Shown one piece after another: positions 53,537 through 61,362 of a stretch of 64,000 nucleotides of DNA. Made by a program: the position numbers and the translations under genes. This DNA is from Massilia terrae. GTDB lineage: Bacteria; Pseudomonadota; Gammaproteobacteria; Burkholderiales; Burkholderiaceae_D. The notes below the pieces were generated by a model. It was not told the DNA's origin. It did no database searches and saw nothing but the letters and a program-made list of their open reading frames with translations. The stretch covers positions 1,550,001 through 1,614,000 of the forward strand of contig NZ_JANUGU010000001.1 of the NCBI RefSeq assembly GCF_024753145.1. Direction: 5' to 3'. The stretch's first letter is position 1. Every line of letters starts with the position of its first letter.

Positions 53537-54499
53537 TCAGTACTTCCGATTCGGGAGTTCCTTGGCCGCCAGGTCGGCCGGGTACACACCCTCCTGCACG
53601 GTCACGCGCTTCGGCACCGGCTTGCCGGCCACGACATCCTGCGCGGTCTTGATCAGCAACGGCCCAAGCAGCGGATTGCATTCGACCGTGACGTTGAGCT
53701 TACCCTGCGCCATGGCCTCGAACGCGCCCTTCACGCCGTCGACCGAAATGATGATGATGTCCTTGCCCGGCTTGAGTCCCGCTTCCTCGATCGCCTGGAT
53801 CGCGCCGATCGCCATGTCGTCGTTGTGCGCGTACAGCACATTGATGTTCTTGCCCTCCGACTTGAGGAAGGCTTCCATCACTTCCTTGCCTTTGGCGCGG
53901 GTGAAGTCGCCGGTCTGCGAGCGGACGATCTTCAGCTTCGGATTGGCGGCGATGACTTCGGCGAAGCCGCGCTTGCGGTCGTTGGCCGGGGCGGCGCCGG
54001 TGGTGCCCTGCAGCTCGACGATGTTGAGCTGTTTGTTAGGGTTCTTCTTGGCGTAATCCAGCAGCCAGTGGCCGGCGCGGCGGCCTTCCTCGACAAAGTC
54101 CGAGCCGATGAAGCTGACGTACAACGACTGGTCGCCGACGTTGACCGCGCGGTCGGTCAGGATCACCGGGATCTTTGCGTTCTTCGCTTCGCGCAGCACG
54201 CTTTCCCAGCCGGTTTCCACGACCGGCGAAAACGCGATCACGTCGACGCGCTGGGCGATGAAGGAGCGGATGGCCTTGATCTGGTTCTGCTGCTGTTGCT
54301 GGGCGTCGGCGAATTTCAGCGTGACGCCGGCGGCCTTGGCGGCGGCCTTGATCGACGCGGTATTTGCGGTGCGCCATTCGCTTTCGGCCCCGACCTGTGA
54401 GAATCCGATCACGAGTGGCTTGGCGGCGAATGCCGGAATGGCGGCGGCGAAGCTTGCGGCGGCGGCTGCAAGCAGCAGCGTTCTACGGGTGAAGGTCAT
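53537..54499 (-). CDS. ytfQ: Periplasmic sugar-binding protein YtfQ
   Basis: A 320-residue binding protein. The signal peptide ends at AFA-A (residue 25). The mature start KPLVIGFSQVGAESEWRTANTASIK is characteristic of YtfQ. The core includes QQQQQNQIKAIRSFIAQRVDVIAFSPVVETGWE, HNDDMAIGAIQAIEEAGLKPG and VECNPLLGP. The Trp and Arg in ESEWRTAN contact the sugar in YtfQ. First gene of the four-gene transporter operon; its promoter shares a long element with the arabinonate dehydratase gene at 63.1 kb. Confidence 0.9.
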   Translation of the reverse strand: MTFTRRTLLLAAAAASFAAAIPAFAAKPLVIGFSQVGAESEWRTANTASIKAAAKAAGVTLKFADAQQQQQNQIKAIRSFIAQRVDVIAFSPVVETGWESVLREAKNAKIPVILTDRAVNVGDQSLYVSFIGSDFVEEGRRAGHWLLDYAKKNPNKQLNIVELQGTTGAAPANDRKRGFAEVIAANPKLKIVRSQTGDFTRAKGKEVMEAFLKSEGKNINVLYAHNDDMAIGAIQAIEEAGLKPGKDIIIISVDGVKGAFEAMAQGKLNVTVECNPLLGPLLIKTAQDVVAGKPVPKRVTVQEGVYPADLAAKELPNRKY

Positions 54500-54527
54500 G
54501 CCTTGTCTCCAGTATAGTTATGACCCA

Positions 54528-54557
54528 ATACTAGAGCATGGGCCGATACTCTTCCAA
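54528..54557 (-). promoter_or_regulatory. Promoter of ytfQRT-yjfF
   Basis: On the minus strand TTGGAA (plus coordinates 54552-54557) and TAGTAT (54528-54533), with 18-bp spacing. The -10 ends 28 bp before the ytfQ ATG. The arabinonate dehydratase gene has the same two hexamers, the same spacing and the same distance to its ATG (63133-63162). Confidence 0.65.
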
Positions 54558-54594
54558 TCATATTTTTGACAGAATTGATCACTTTTTCGGTATC
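54545..54594 (-). promoter_or_regulatory. Shared upstream element, copy 1 (ytfQ)
   Basis: An ungapped comparison with 63150-63199 gives 35 identical positions of 50. The best conserved parts are TTCCAATCA, TTTTTGAC, TTGAT and CGGTAT (plus strand). It covers and extends above the -35 box, where an activator such as a LysR-type protein would bind. Confidence 0.65.
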
Positions 54595-54600
54595 CACAAA

Positions 54601-56940
54601 CTAGCGCAGCAGGCGCAATCCAAATAGCCGGGCGGTGCTCGATCCCGGCCGCGCGCGCAAGCTCACGACCAGCTTCCCATCCGCGCGGAGGCCAGCCGGC
54701 AGCGCGAACTCGCGCGCGTACACCTCCTCCGCCGCCTCGCCGTCCAGCCTCACCGATTGCAGTAGCTGTCCGTTGACGAGGATGTCGAACTCGCGGCCCT
54801 TGTCCGCGCGCGCGAACTCGAGCCTCAGCGTTTTGGCCTCTCGCTTGCGATCGGTGAGGTCGTAGCTGAACCATCCTTTTGCCTCGCGCCAGTGCCGCCC
54901 CTGGGTCAGGCCTGCGCGCGACTCGTCACCTTTGAAGAAATGGTCCGATTCCGGCTGCTGCTCGCCCGGCGCAACCTGGTCGATCGTCTGCGCGTCCAGC
55001 GCCAGGCGGGCGGCCTCGCGCTCACGGTTCTCGGCCATGATGCGCACCAGCCCGGATGAGGTGGTCTGCTGCCAGTAGAGCATGTAGCGCGAATCGTGCA
55101 GGCGGAAGAAGGGAATGAATTCGGTCGACGCGCCGGCCCCGCCGTGCACCAGTCCCGGCGCCACGAAGGTCAGCGGCTTGCCCTTCACCGGCTTGAACTT
55201 GTCCATGAAGGCCTTGGTATCGCTGACGAACAGCGGCGCCGCCTCCTGCGGGCACACCGGGCCCTTCGCGATGTGCCCCATCCGCGAGCCGTCGGCGAGA
55301 AAATCCAGGTGCTCATCCGGGAACGGCTTGGTTTTCGCCGCCAGCACGATCGGGCCGTGCAGCACCGCGTAATAGTTCGACAGGTCCGGCATCTGCTCCA
55401 GGTGAGTCGTCATCGGCAGCACCACGTCCACATGGTCGCCCCTTCGCCAATTGCGCTCGATGCTTGCGTAGCCGCCGGGCGCGGCGTTGACCTTGACCGG
55501 CAGGCCGTTCACGCGCAACTGCATCCGCCCGGCCGCGACCCAGGCCGGATAGCGGATCCTCATTGTGAAATGCGAAGACGAATCCACCGTGATGCGCGTG
55601 CTGTCCATATCCGGGAAGCGCGTCGACTGCGTGATCCGCGCGCCCTTCTCCCGCCACTCCAGCGTGGAGGGGATGAACAGGTTGACGAACAGCGCATCGC
55701 CCTCGTGCGCGTAGATGAATTCGCCGTACTTGGCATGGCTCTCGATGCCGGAACCGACGCAGCACCACATCGCCTGGTCCACCTGCGAATACACCCGGTA
55801 GTGGTTCGGACGCATCGGCGTGAAGTAGACGAAGCCGCCGCCCGGGCGCTCGGACGAGAGGATGTGGTTGTACAGCGCGCGCTCGTAGTAGTCCGCGTAG
55901 CTGCCCTTCTGCTGCGTCAGGAACAGCATCTCGGTCAGCTTGAGCATATTGTAGGTATTGCAGGTCTCCGGTCCCTCGACTTCCTCCATCATCGAACTGA
56001 AGTCGTTCGCGTCGTTGAAGTGCTCCTTGACGCTGTTGCCGCCGATGGCAACCGTGCGGTGCTCCACCACCGTCTGCCAGAAGAACTCCGCGGCGCGCTC
56101 CATGTCCGCGCTGCCGGTCAGGTCCGCGATGCGCTTGAAGCCGATCACCTTGGGAATCTGCGTGTTGGCGTGCAGGCCGGTCAGCCTATCCTGTCCTTGT
56201 TCGAGCGGCTGCAGCAGGGCCTGGTGCGAAAAGCGCAGCGCCAGGTCCATGTACTTGCGCTGGCCGGTCATCTGCGCGACGTCGGCCAGCACTTCGTTCA
56301 TGCCGCCCTGCTCGCTCCTGAGCATGTCCTGCATCTGGCTGTCGCTCAGGTGCGAGGTGAGGTTCAGGGCCCAGTCGGACAGGGCAACCAACATCGCCTT
56401 CGCATCCTCGTTGCCGGCATAGCGCCAGGCGTCGCGCAGGCCGGCGTACGTCTTGTGCAGGTTGTACCACGGGACCCATTTGCCATTGACCGAGAAGCTG
56501 TCGGCATGCAGCTTGCCGTTCTCGATGTCGCGCCAGGCCTGCCGTCCGCCCGGAATGCCGCCGACGTAGCCGTCGCCATTGGCCCGCTGCGCGCGCTTCA
56601 GTTCAGAGACAAAGTAGTTCAGCCGCCGCAGCACCTCGGCGTCGCCAGTCGACGCGTACATCAGCGACAGCGCGGACATGTAGTGGCCGCCCATGTGACC
56701 ATCCAGGCCACTCGATTCCCAGTTTCCGTAGCTGGGCTGCTTCGGCTGCAGGCCCGCTTCGCGCAGGAAGGGTGCGAGCAAGCGGTCCGGATCCAGCGCG
56801 AGGATGTAATTGAGATCGGCGGCCTGCGCGTCGAGGAAGGGACTTGGGCCGAGGCGCACGTCCTTCAGCGGGAACAGTTCGGCCGCCTGTGCGTGGACAG
56901 CGGCCAGCGCCATGAGCAGCGCGAAAAACTTCGTCTTCAT
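54601..56940 (-). CDS. GH127 beta-L-arabinofuranosidase
   Basis: A 779-residue secreted enzyme. Signal peptide ends near AQA-A. The GH127 barrel has GLDGHMGGHYMSALSLMYASTGD and YNLHKTYAGLRDAWRYA, and the zinc/cysteine catalytic set is complete: Glu325 and Cys327 in EGPETCNTYN, Cys393 and Cys394 in MWCCVGSGIESHAKYG. C-terminal beta domains run from about 440, including a terminal sandwich (SLRARPGSSTARLFGLRLL). It hydrolyses beta-linked L-arabinofuranosyl ends. Its start overlaps the arabinanase stop by 4 bp. It is the last gene of the arabinan operon, 101 bp before ytfQ. Confidence 0.88.
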   Translation of the reverse strand: MKTKFFALLMALAAVHAQAAELFPLKDVRLGPSPFLDAQAADLNYILALDPDRLLAPFLREAGLQPKQPSYGNWESSGLDGHMGGHYMSALSLMYASTGDAEVLRRLNYFVSELKRAQRANGDGYVGGIPGGRQAWRDIENGKLHADSFSVNGKWVPWYNLHKTYAGLRDAWRYAGNEDAKAMLVALSDWALNLTSHLSDSQMQDMLRSEQGGMNEVLADVAQMTGQRKYMDLALRFSHQALLQPLEQGQDRLTGLHANTQIPKVIGFKRIADLTGSADMERAAEFFWQTVVEHRTVAIGGNSVKEHFNDANDFSSMMEEVEGPETCNTYNMLKLTEMLFLTQQKGSYADYYERALYNHILSSERPGGGFVYFTPMRPNHYRVYSQVDQAMWCCVGSGIESHAKYGEFIYAHEGDALFVNLFIPSTLEWREKGARITQSTRFPDMDSTRITVDSSSHFTMRIRYPAWVAAGRMQLRVNGLPVKVNAAPGGYASIERNWRRGDHVDVVLPMTTHLEQMPDLSNYYAVLHGPIVLAAKTKPFPDEHLDFLADGSRMGHIAKGPVCPQEAAPLFVSDTKAFMDKFKPVKGKPLTFVAPGLVHGGAGASTEFIPFFRLHDSRYMLYWQQTTSSGLVRIMAENREREAARLALDAQTIDQVAPGEQQPESDHFFKGDESRAGLTQGRHWREAKGWFSYDLTDRKREAKTLRLEFARADKGREFDILVNGQLLQSVRLDGEAAEEVYAREFALPAGLRADGKLVVSLRARPGSSTARLFGLRLLR

Positions 56941-57956
56941 TTAAGCAGCTCGCTCTGGTAGCGCTCCAGGTCATTGTGGTCTACCGCCGGCCAGCCGTCC
57001 GCGTCCCATTTCATCTCAAGCACCTTGAGCTTGGATTTGTAGCGGTCGGCGGTCTCGTAGGCGTGCAGCACCAGGTAGTCCTCGCCGTCGAAGGTATACG
57101 CGCCGTTATGCCCAAGCGCCTTCCAATCCCTGTCGCCTTCGATGACGAGCGAACCGCCGCCCTTGGCCATGTCGCGGCCGGCGCGGTCGAGATAGGGGCC
57201 GGTCGCATCGCGCGAACGGCCGATCATCACGTGGTAAGTGCTGTTCGCGCCCTGGCAGCATTTGCCGAAGGAGACGAACAGGAAGTACCAGCCATTCTTC
57301 CTGAAGATGAACGGCGCCTCGATCTCGGCGGGGCCGCCCTTCTCGTCTGCCGTGAACGAAGGCCGTTCCCGGCGCGCGATGGTGTGCCAGTCCTGTGGCT
57401 CGGCGAGATGGGTCCAGCTCTCGTCCAGTCTCGCCAGTTTGATGCCGGTCCAGAACGAGCCGAAGGCCAGCCAGGCAGCGCCCTTCTCGTCCTCCACCAC
57501 GTTTGGATCGATCGCATTCCACAGGTCGCGGCCGGGCACCGACTGCAGCACCATGCCCTGGTCTTCCCAGCGGTAGTTGGGCGAGCACGGGTCCAGCGCC
57601 GCATTCACCGTCACACCGATGGCCGAGGTGTTCTTGCCGAAATCTGAAACCGCGTAGTACAGGTAAAACTTGCCGTTGTGGCGCTGGATGTCCGGCGCCC
57701 AGATGTGGTCCTTGAAACCCGGCGCGGCCTTGCGTGCCCATGCGGGAGGCGTGTCAAAGATGCGGCCCTCCGCCTTCCAGTGGACCATGTCGTCCGAGCT
57801 GTAGAAGCTGATGCCGCGCCCCGTGCTGAAGAGGTAGTACTTGCCGCCCTCCTTCGCCATCACGGGGTCATGCACGCCGACCTGCGTGGCGCCAGCGTGC
57901 ACCGTCACGGCCAGCGCAAGCACGCCGGCGAATGCGCGCAGCACTGGCTTCATCAC
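56937..57956 (-). CDS. GH43 endo/exo-alpha-1,5-L-arabinanase (GH43_5-like)
   Basis: A 339-residue secreted arabinanase. Signal peptide ends near AGA-T. The GH43 triad is Asp30 in VHDPVM, Asp150 in NAIDPNV and Glu213 in EIEAPFIF. FKDHIWAPDIQRHNGKFYLYYAVSDFGKNTSAIGV is characteristic of arabinanases. It makes arabino-oligosaccharides for GH51 and GH127. Its gene abuts GH51 with no gap and overlaps GH127 by 4 bp. Confidence 0.9.
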   Translation of the reverse strand: MMKPVLRAFAGVLALAVTVHAGATQVGVHDPVMAKEGGKYYLFSTGRGISFYSSDDMVHWKAEGRIFDTPPAWARKAAPGFKDHIWAPDIQRHNGKFYLYYAVSDFGKNTSAIGVTVNAALDPCSPNYRWEDQGMVLQSVPGRDLWNAIDPNVVEDEKGAAWLAFGSFWTGIKLARLDESWTHLAEPQDWHTIARRERPSFTADEKGGPAEIEAPFIFRKNGWYFLFVSFGKCCQGANSTYHVMIGRSRDATGPYLDRAGRDMAKGGGSLVIEGDRDWKALGHNGAYTFDGEDYLVLHAYETADRYKSKLKVLEMKWDADGWPAVDHNDLERYQSELLK

Positions 57957-59498
57957 TCAGCCGGCAACGGAGAACACGACCACCGCCTTGGCCGGCACCT
58001 TGACGGTCAGCTTGCCGTTGGCGGCTTGCGCCGAGAACGGAGCCGGCTTGATCGCCTGCTTCTGCTCCATCGTGTTGTGCGCATCCATCGCGACCGCGGT
58101 CAGCACCTGGCCCTGCACCGACTGCGCGCTTTCGCCGGCGACGGACAGCACGACGTCGGTCGCTTCATGCGGGTTGGTATTCACCAGCGCCACGTACAGC
58201 TTGCCGTCCTTTGCACGCGCGGCGGATGCGCTGATGCCCGGGATGCTGGACGCGCCGAGCTTGTACGATGTGTCGTTGGCGACGGACACCGGCAGCGAGG
58301 CCGCGTCCTGGAACGGCACGTACATCTTGTACGCGTAGTAGGTCGGCGTGAGCAGCATCTTGTCCTTGTCGGTGATGATCATCGACTGCAGCACATTGAC
58401 CATCTGCGCGATGTTCGTCATCCGCACCCGGTCCGCATGCGCATGGAAGATGTTGAAGTTAAGGGCCGCCACCACCGCGTCGCGCAGCGTATTCTGCTGG
58501 TACAGGAAGCCGGCGTTGGTGCCCTTCTCCACGTCGTACCAGGTGCCCCACTCGTCGACGTAGAAGCCGATCTTCTTCTGCGGGTCATTCTTGTCAAGGA
58601 CGGCCACGTTGTCCTGGATATGGTTCTCCATTTTCAGCGTGTTCTGCAAGGTCGACATCCACTGAGCCTCGTCGAAGCCGGTCGCAGCGCCCTTGACCTT
58701 CCACTGGCCGGTGGGGATGGTGTAGTAGTGGAAGCTGATGCCGTCGGTGCGGTTCTTCAGCTCGCGCGACAGGACCTCGGTCCACCTGGTGTCGCTGTCG
58801 TTGCCGCCGCTCGCGATGATCTTCGGCCGCACTTCGCGCGGCGCCTTCAGGAAGCTGTCGTACTGCTTGTACATGTCTGTGTAGTACTCCGGCCGCATAT
58901 TGCCGCCGCAGCCCCAGGCCTCGTTCCCGACCGCGAAGTAGGCGACCTTGAAGGGCTTGGGATGGCCGTTCTTGCGGCGCAGTTCGGCCAGCGTGGACTT
59001 GCTGTCCGAGGTCATGTATTCGATCCACTCGCTCATCTCGCGCGAGCTGCCGGTGCCGAGGTTACCGTTCACGTAGGCGTCGGCGCCCAGCATCTCGACC
59101 AGGTCAAAGAACTCGTGCGTGCCGACGGCGTTGCTCTCCTCGACGCCGCCCCAGTTGGTATTGACCTTCACCGGGCGCTTGTCGCGCGGGCCGATGCCGT
59201 CGCGCCAGTGGTACTCATCGGCGAAACAGCCGCCCGGCCAGCGCACCAGCGGCACGTGCAGGTCCTTGAGCGCGCCGACCACGTCGTTGCGCCAGCCTTT
59301 GGTATTCGGGATCTTCGAATTCGGGCCGACCCACAGGCCGCCGTAGATGCCGCTGCCGAGGTGCTCGGCGAACTGGCCGTAAACGTTCTTGTTGATGACC
59401 GGGCCGGGGTGGGCGGCGTCCACCGTGACCGTCACCTGCGCAAAGGCCGGCACGGCGGCGATGGCGAGGGAAATAAGGCTAAGCTTGAGTGCTTTCAT
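57957..59498 (-). CDS. GH51 alpha-L-arabinofuranosidase
   Basis: A 513-residue clan-A barrel plus C-terminal beta domain. Acid/base Glu193 in VGNEAWGCGG and nucleophile Glu316 in YVDEWGTWYD are clear; NVYGQFAEHLG and RWPGGCFADEYHWRDGIGPRDKRP complete the signature. Unlike many cytoplasmic GH51 enzymes it has a signal peptide (LISLAIAAVPAFA-Q), so it works in the periplasm or outside. It releases L-arabinose from arabinan and side chains of pectin. A palindromic repeat lies just upstream of its start. Confidence 0.92.
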   Translation of the reverse strand: MKALKLSLISLAIAAVPAFAQVTVTVDAAHPGPVINKNVYGQFAEHLGSGIYGGLWVGPNSKIPNTKGWRNDVVGALKDLHVPLVRWPGGCFADEYHWRDGIGPRDKRPVKVNTNWGGVEESNAVGTHEFFDLVEMLGADAYVNGNLGTGSSREMSEWIEYMTSDSKSTLAELRRKNGHPKPFKVAYFAVGNEAWGCGGNMRPEYYTDMYKQYDSFLKAPREVRPKIIASGGNDSDTRWTEVLSRELKNRTDGISFHYYTIPTGQWKVKGAATGFDEAQWMSTLQNTLKMENHIQDNVAVLDKNDPQKKIGFYVDEWGTWYDVEKGTNAGFLYQQNTLRDAVVAALNFNIFHAHADRVRMTNIAQMVNVLQSMIITDKDKMLLTPTYYAYKMYVPFQDAASLPVSVANDTSYKLGASSIPGISASAARAKDGKLYVALVNTNPHEATDVVLSVAGESAQSVQGQVLTAVAMDAHNTMEQKQAIKPAPFSAQAANGKLTVKVPAKAVVVFSVAG

Positions 59499-59554
59499 TG
59501 GATTGTCTCTACTGTTTTTATATTTGCGCTGCCGCGCCGCGTGCTTTAGCTTTG

Positions 59555-59584
59555 CCGTCGTTCCCGCGTTCGCGGGAACGACGG
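59555..59584. repeat. Perfect 14-bp-arm palindrome (REP-like)
   Basis: Two 14-base arms beginning CCGTCGTTCCCGCG around a TT centre, in the 104-bp gap between the SDR and GH51 genes. Degenerate or half copies lie near 15959, 29095 and 45630. It may also act as an mRNA-processing hairpin that separates enzyme levels within the operon. Confidence 0.7.
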
Positions 59585-59602
59585 TTAATCTGAAGCTTTG
59601 GC

Positions 59603-60361
59603 TTAGATCCAGCCCGCATCAACGATAAAGTCCTGCCCTGTACACATCCGGCTGTCATCCGCCGCGAGGAACAGCACCATGTTCGCCACATCCTGCGGCA
59701 TCAGCTTGCCCGGCAGGCACTGCGATTTCTCGATCTCTTTTTCGGCTTCGGCGTCCACCCACAGGTCCAGCTGCCGCTGCGTCATCACCCAGCCCGGCGT
59801 CACCGTGTTCACACGGATACCGAACTTGCCCAGGTCGCGCGCGAGCCCGCGGGTCAGGCCCAGCACCGCCGCCTTGGTGGTGGCGTAGACCGGATAGCCG
59901 CCGTTCATCGCGTGGAAGGACATCGAACTGAAGTTGATGATCGAACCGCCGCCCTTCTTCTTCATCCCCGGGAGCACGGCCTGGCAAGTGAAAAACATCG
60001 GACGCTGGTTGATCGCGATGCGCTCGTTCCAATAGTCGAGCGTCACATCCTCGACCTTATGGCGCTGGTCGTTGGCCGCGTTGTTGACGAGGATGTCGAA
60101 GTCGCCGAGCTCCTTCGCCAGTTCGGCCATGGTCGATTGCAGCGCGCCGATGTCGGTGATGTCGCAGTAGCGGAACACCGGCTTGTGCTCCAGCCGTTCC
60201 ACCAGCGCGAGGCTGGCCTCGCGCATGATGTCCACGAAGGCCACCACCGCGCCCTGCTGCACGAACGCTTCGACGATCGCCTCGCCGATGCCGCTGCCGC
60301 CGCCCGTGACGAAGACGCGCTTGCCCTTCAGGCTAGCGTAACTGGCCAGTTGTTCGCTCAT
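59603..60361 (-). CDS. SDR sugar 1-dehydrogenase (probable L-arabinose 1-dehydrogenase)
   Basis: A 252-residue classical SDR similar by eye to Caulobacter xylose dehydrogenase XylB. It has YASLKGKRVFVTGGGSGIGEAIV, ILVNNAANDQRHKVEDVT, VLPGMKKKGGGSIINFSSMS, active site Ser146, Tyr159 and Lys163, and the C-terminus SRMCTGQDFIVDAGWI. In the operon with arabinonate dehydratase it most likely oxidises L-arabinose to L-arabinono-lactone; activity on D-xylose or D-galactose is possible. Its start overlaps the FAH gene stop by 4 bp. Confidence 0.8.
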   Translation of the reverse strand: MSEQLASYASLKGKRVFVTGGGSGIGEAIVEAFVQQGAVVAFVDIMREASLALVERLEHKPVFRYCDITDIGALQSTMAELAKELGDFDILVNNAANDQRHKVEDVTLDYWNERIAINQRPMFFTCQAVLPGMKKKGGGSIINFSSMSFHAMNGGYPVYATTKAAVLGLTRGLARDLGKFGIRVNTVTPGWVMTQRQLDLWVDAEAEKEIEKSQCLPGKLMPQDVANMVLFLAADDSRMCTGQDFIVDAGWI

Positions 60362-61350
60362 AATGCGTTCACTTTCACATAGCGGGTTTCGGTGATTGCC
60401 AGGCGGTTGCTCAGCGCCGGCCCGAATGCCTCGGCCTGCACCTCGAAAGTTTCGCCAGCCTTGACCTGCACGCCATCGGCAAAGCTCAGCGTCGCGGTGC
60501 CGAAGAAGTGGATGTGGACATCGCCGGGCCGCTTGAACAGGCCGTACTTGAAGTGGTGGTACTCAAGGTTCGCGATGGTGTGCGACATATTCTGCTCGCC
60601 GCTGACGAAAGCCTTCTCCCAGCGCACTTCTCCGTTGGCATCGCGGATGCGCGACATTCCCGCCACGTGCTCCGGCAGTTCGCCCGCCAGTAGTGCCGGG
60701 CCGACGCCACAGCTGCGCAGCTTGGAGTGCGCGAGGTAGAGGTAGTTCTGGCGCTCGGTGATGTGGTCCGAGAACTCGTTCCCGATCGCGAAGCCGAGGC
60801 GGTAAGGCTGGCCGTCGTCGCCGATCAGGTACAACCCGGCGATCTCCGGTTCCTCGCCACCGTCCAGCGCGAAGTCGGGCATGTCGAGCGCCTGGCCGCT
60901 GGCGCGCACGATCGATCCGTCGCCCTTGTAGAACCATTCCGGCTGCACGCCCGCTTCGCCGGCTTGCGGCTTGCCGCCCTCCACGCCCATGCGGAACATC
61001 TTCATGCTGTCCGACAGCGCGGCGACGTCGCCGCCGATCTTCTTGTGCATGGCGTCGCGCGTGTCGGCGCTGCCCAGGTGCGTGAGACCGGTGCCGGTGA
61101 CGTAGCAGTGCGCGGGGTCCGGGTGATCGAGCGGTGGCAGGATGCGGCCTTCGCTGGCGGCCGCACCAAAGGCCGCGGTGGCGTCGCCGATGCTTGCGCC
61201 GGCCAGCTCGGCCAGCTTGACGCGTTTGGCGATGGCGGCGCGCGCCAGCTGCAGCGTCGAACTGTAGCCTTCGATGATGCGCAGCGTGTCGCCGTCGAGC
61301 GCGCCGACGCGGCGCTGTCCGGAAGTGGTGGTGAATTGAACGAGCAGCAT
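60358..61350 (-). CDS. AraD1/GguC-type FAH-superfamily protein
   Basis: A 330-residue fumarylacetoacetate-hydrolase-fold protein. YVTGTGLTHLGSADTRDAMHKK, PEWFYKGDGSIVRASGQALDMPDFALDGGEEPEIAGLYLIGDDGQPYRLGFAIGNEFSDHITE (with the Glu/Glu/Asp metal ligands) and HFFGTATLSFADGVQVKAGETFEVQ are characteristic of the GguC/AraD1 group. In this operon it should act on 2-keto-3-deoxy-L-arabinonate, by dehydration to alpha-ketoglutaric semialdehyde or, after oxidation, by hydrolytic cleavage. No DapA-type dehydratase is present in the arabinose operon. It lies 12 bp from the arabinonate dehydratase gene. Confidence 0.82.
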   Translation of the reverse strand: MLLVQFTTTSGQRRVGALDGDTLRIIEGYSSTLQLARAAIAKRVKLAELAGASIGDATAAFGAAASEGRILPPLDHPDPAHCYVTGTGLTHLGSADTRDAMHKKIGGDVAALSDSMKMFRMGVEGGKPQAGEAGVQPEWFYKGDGSIVRASGQALDMPDFALDGGEEPEIAGLYLIGDDGQPYRLGFAIGNEFSDHITERQNYLYLAHSKLRSCGVGPALLAGELPEHVAGMSRIRDANGEVRWEKAFVSGEQNMSHTIANLEYHHFKYGLFKRPGDVHIHFFGTATLSFADGVQVKAGETFEVQAEAFGPALSNRLAITETRYVKVNAL

Positions 61351-61362
61351 GGTGGCCTCCGG

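Noticed and set aside
53530-53589. Upstream start for ytfR at 53589
   Set aside because: The extra 20 codons run into the ytfQ coding end and have no similarity to the family; the start at 53529 has a ribosome site and clear homology.
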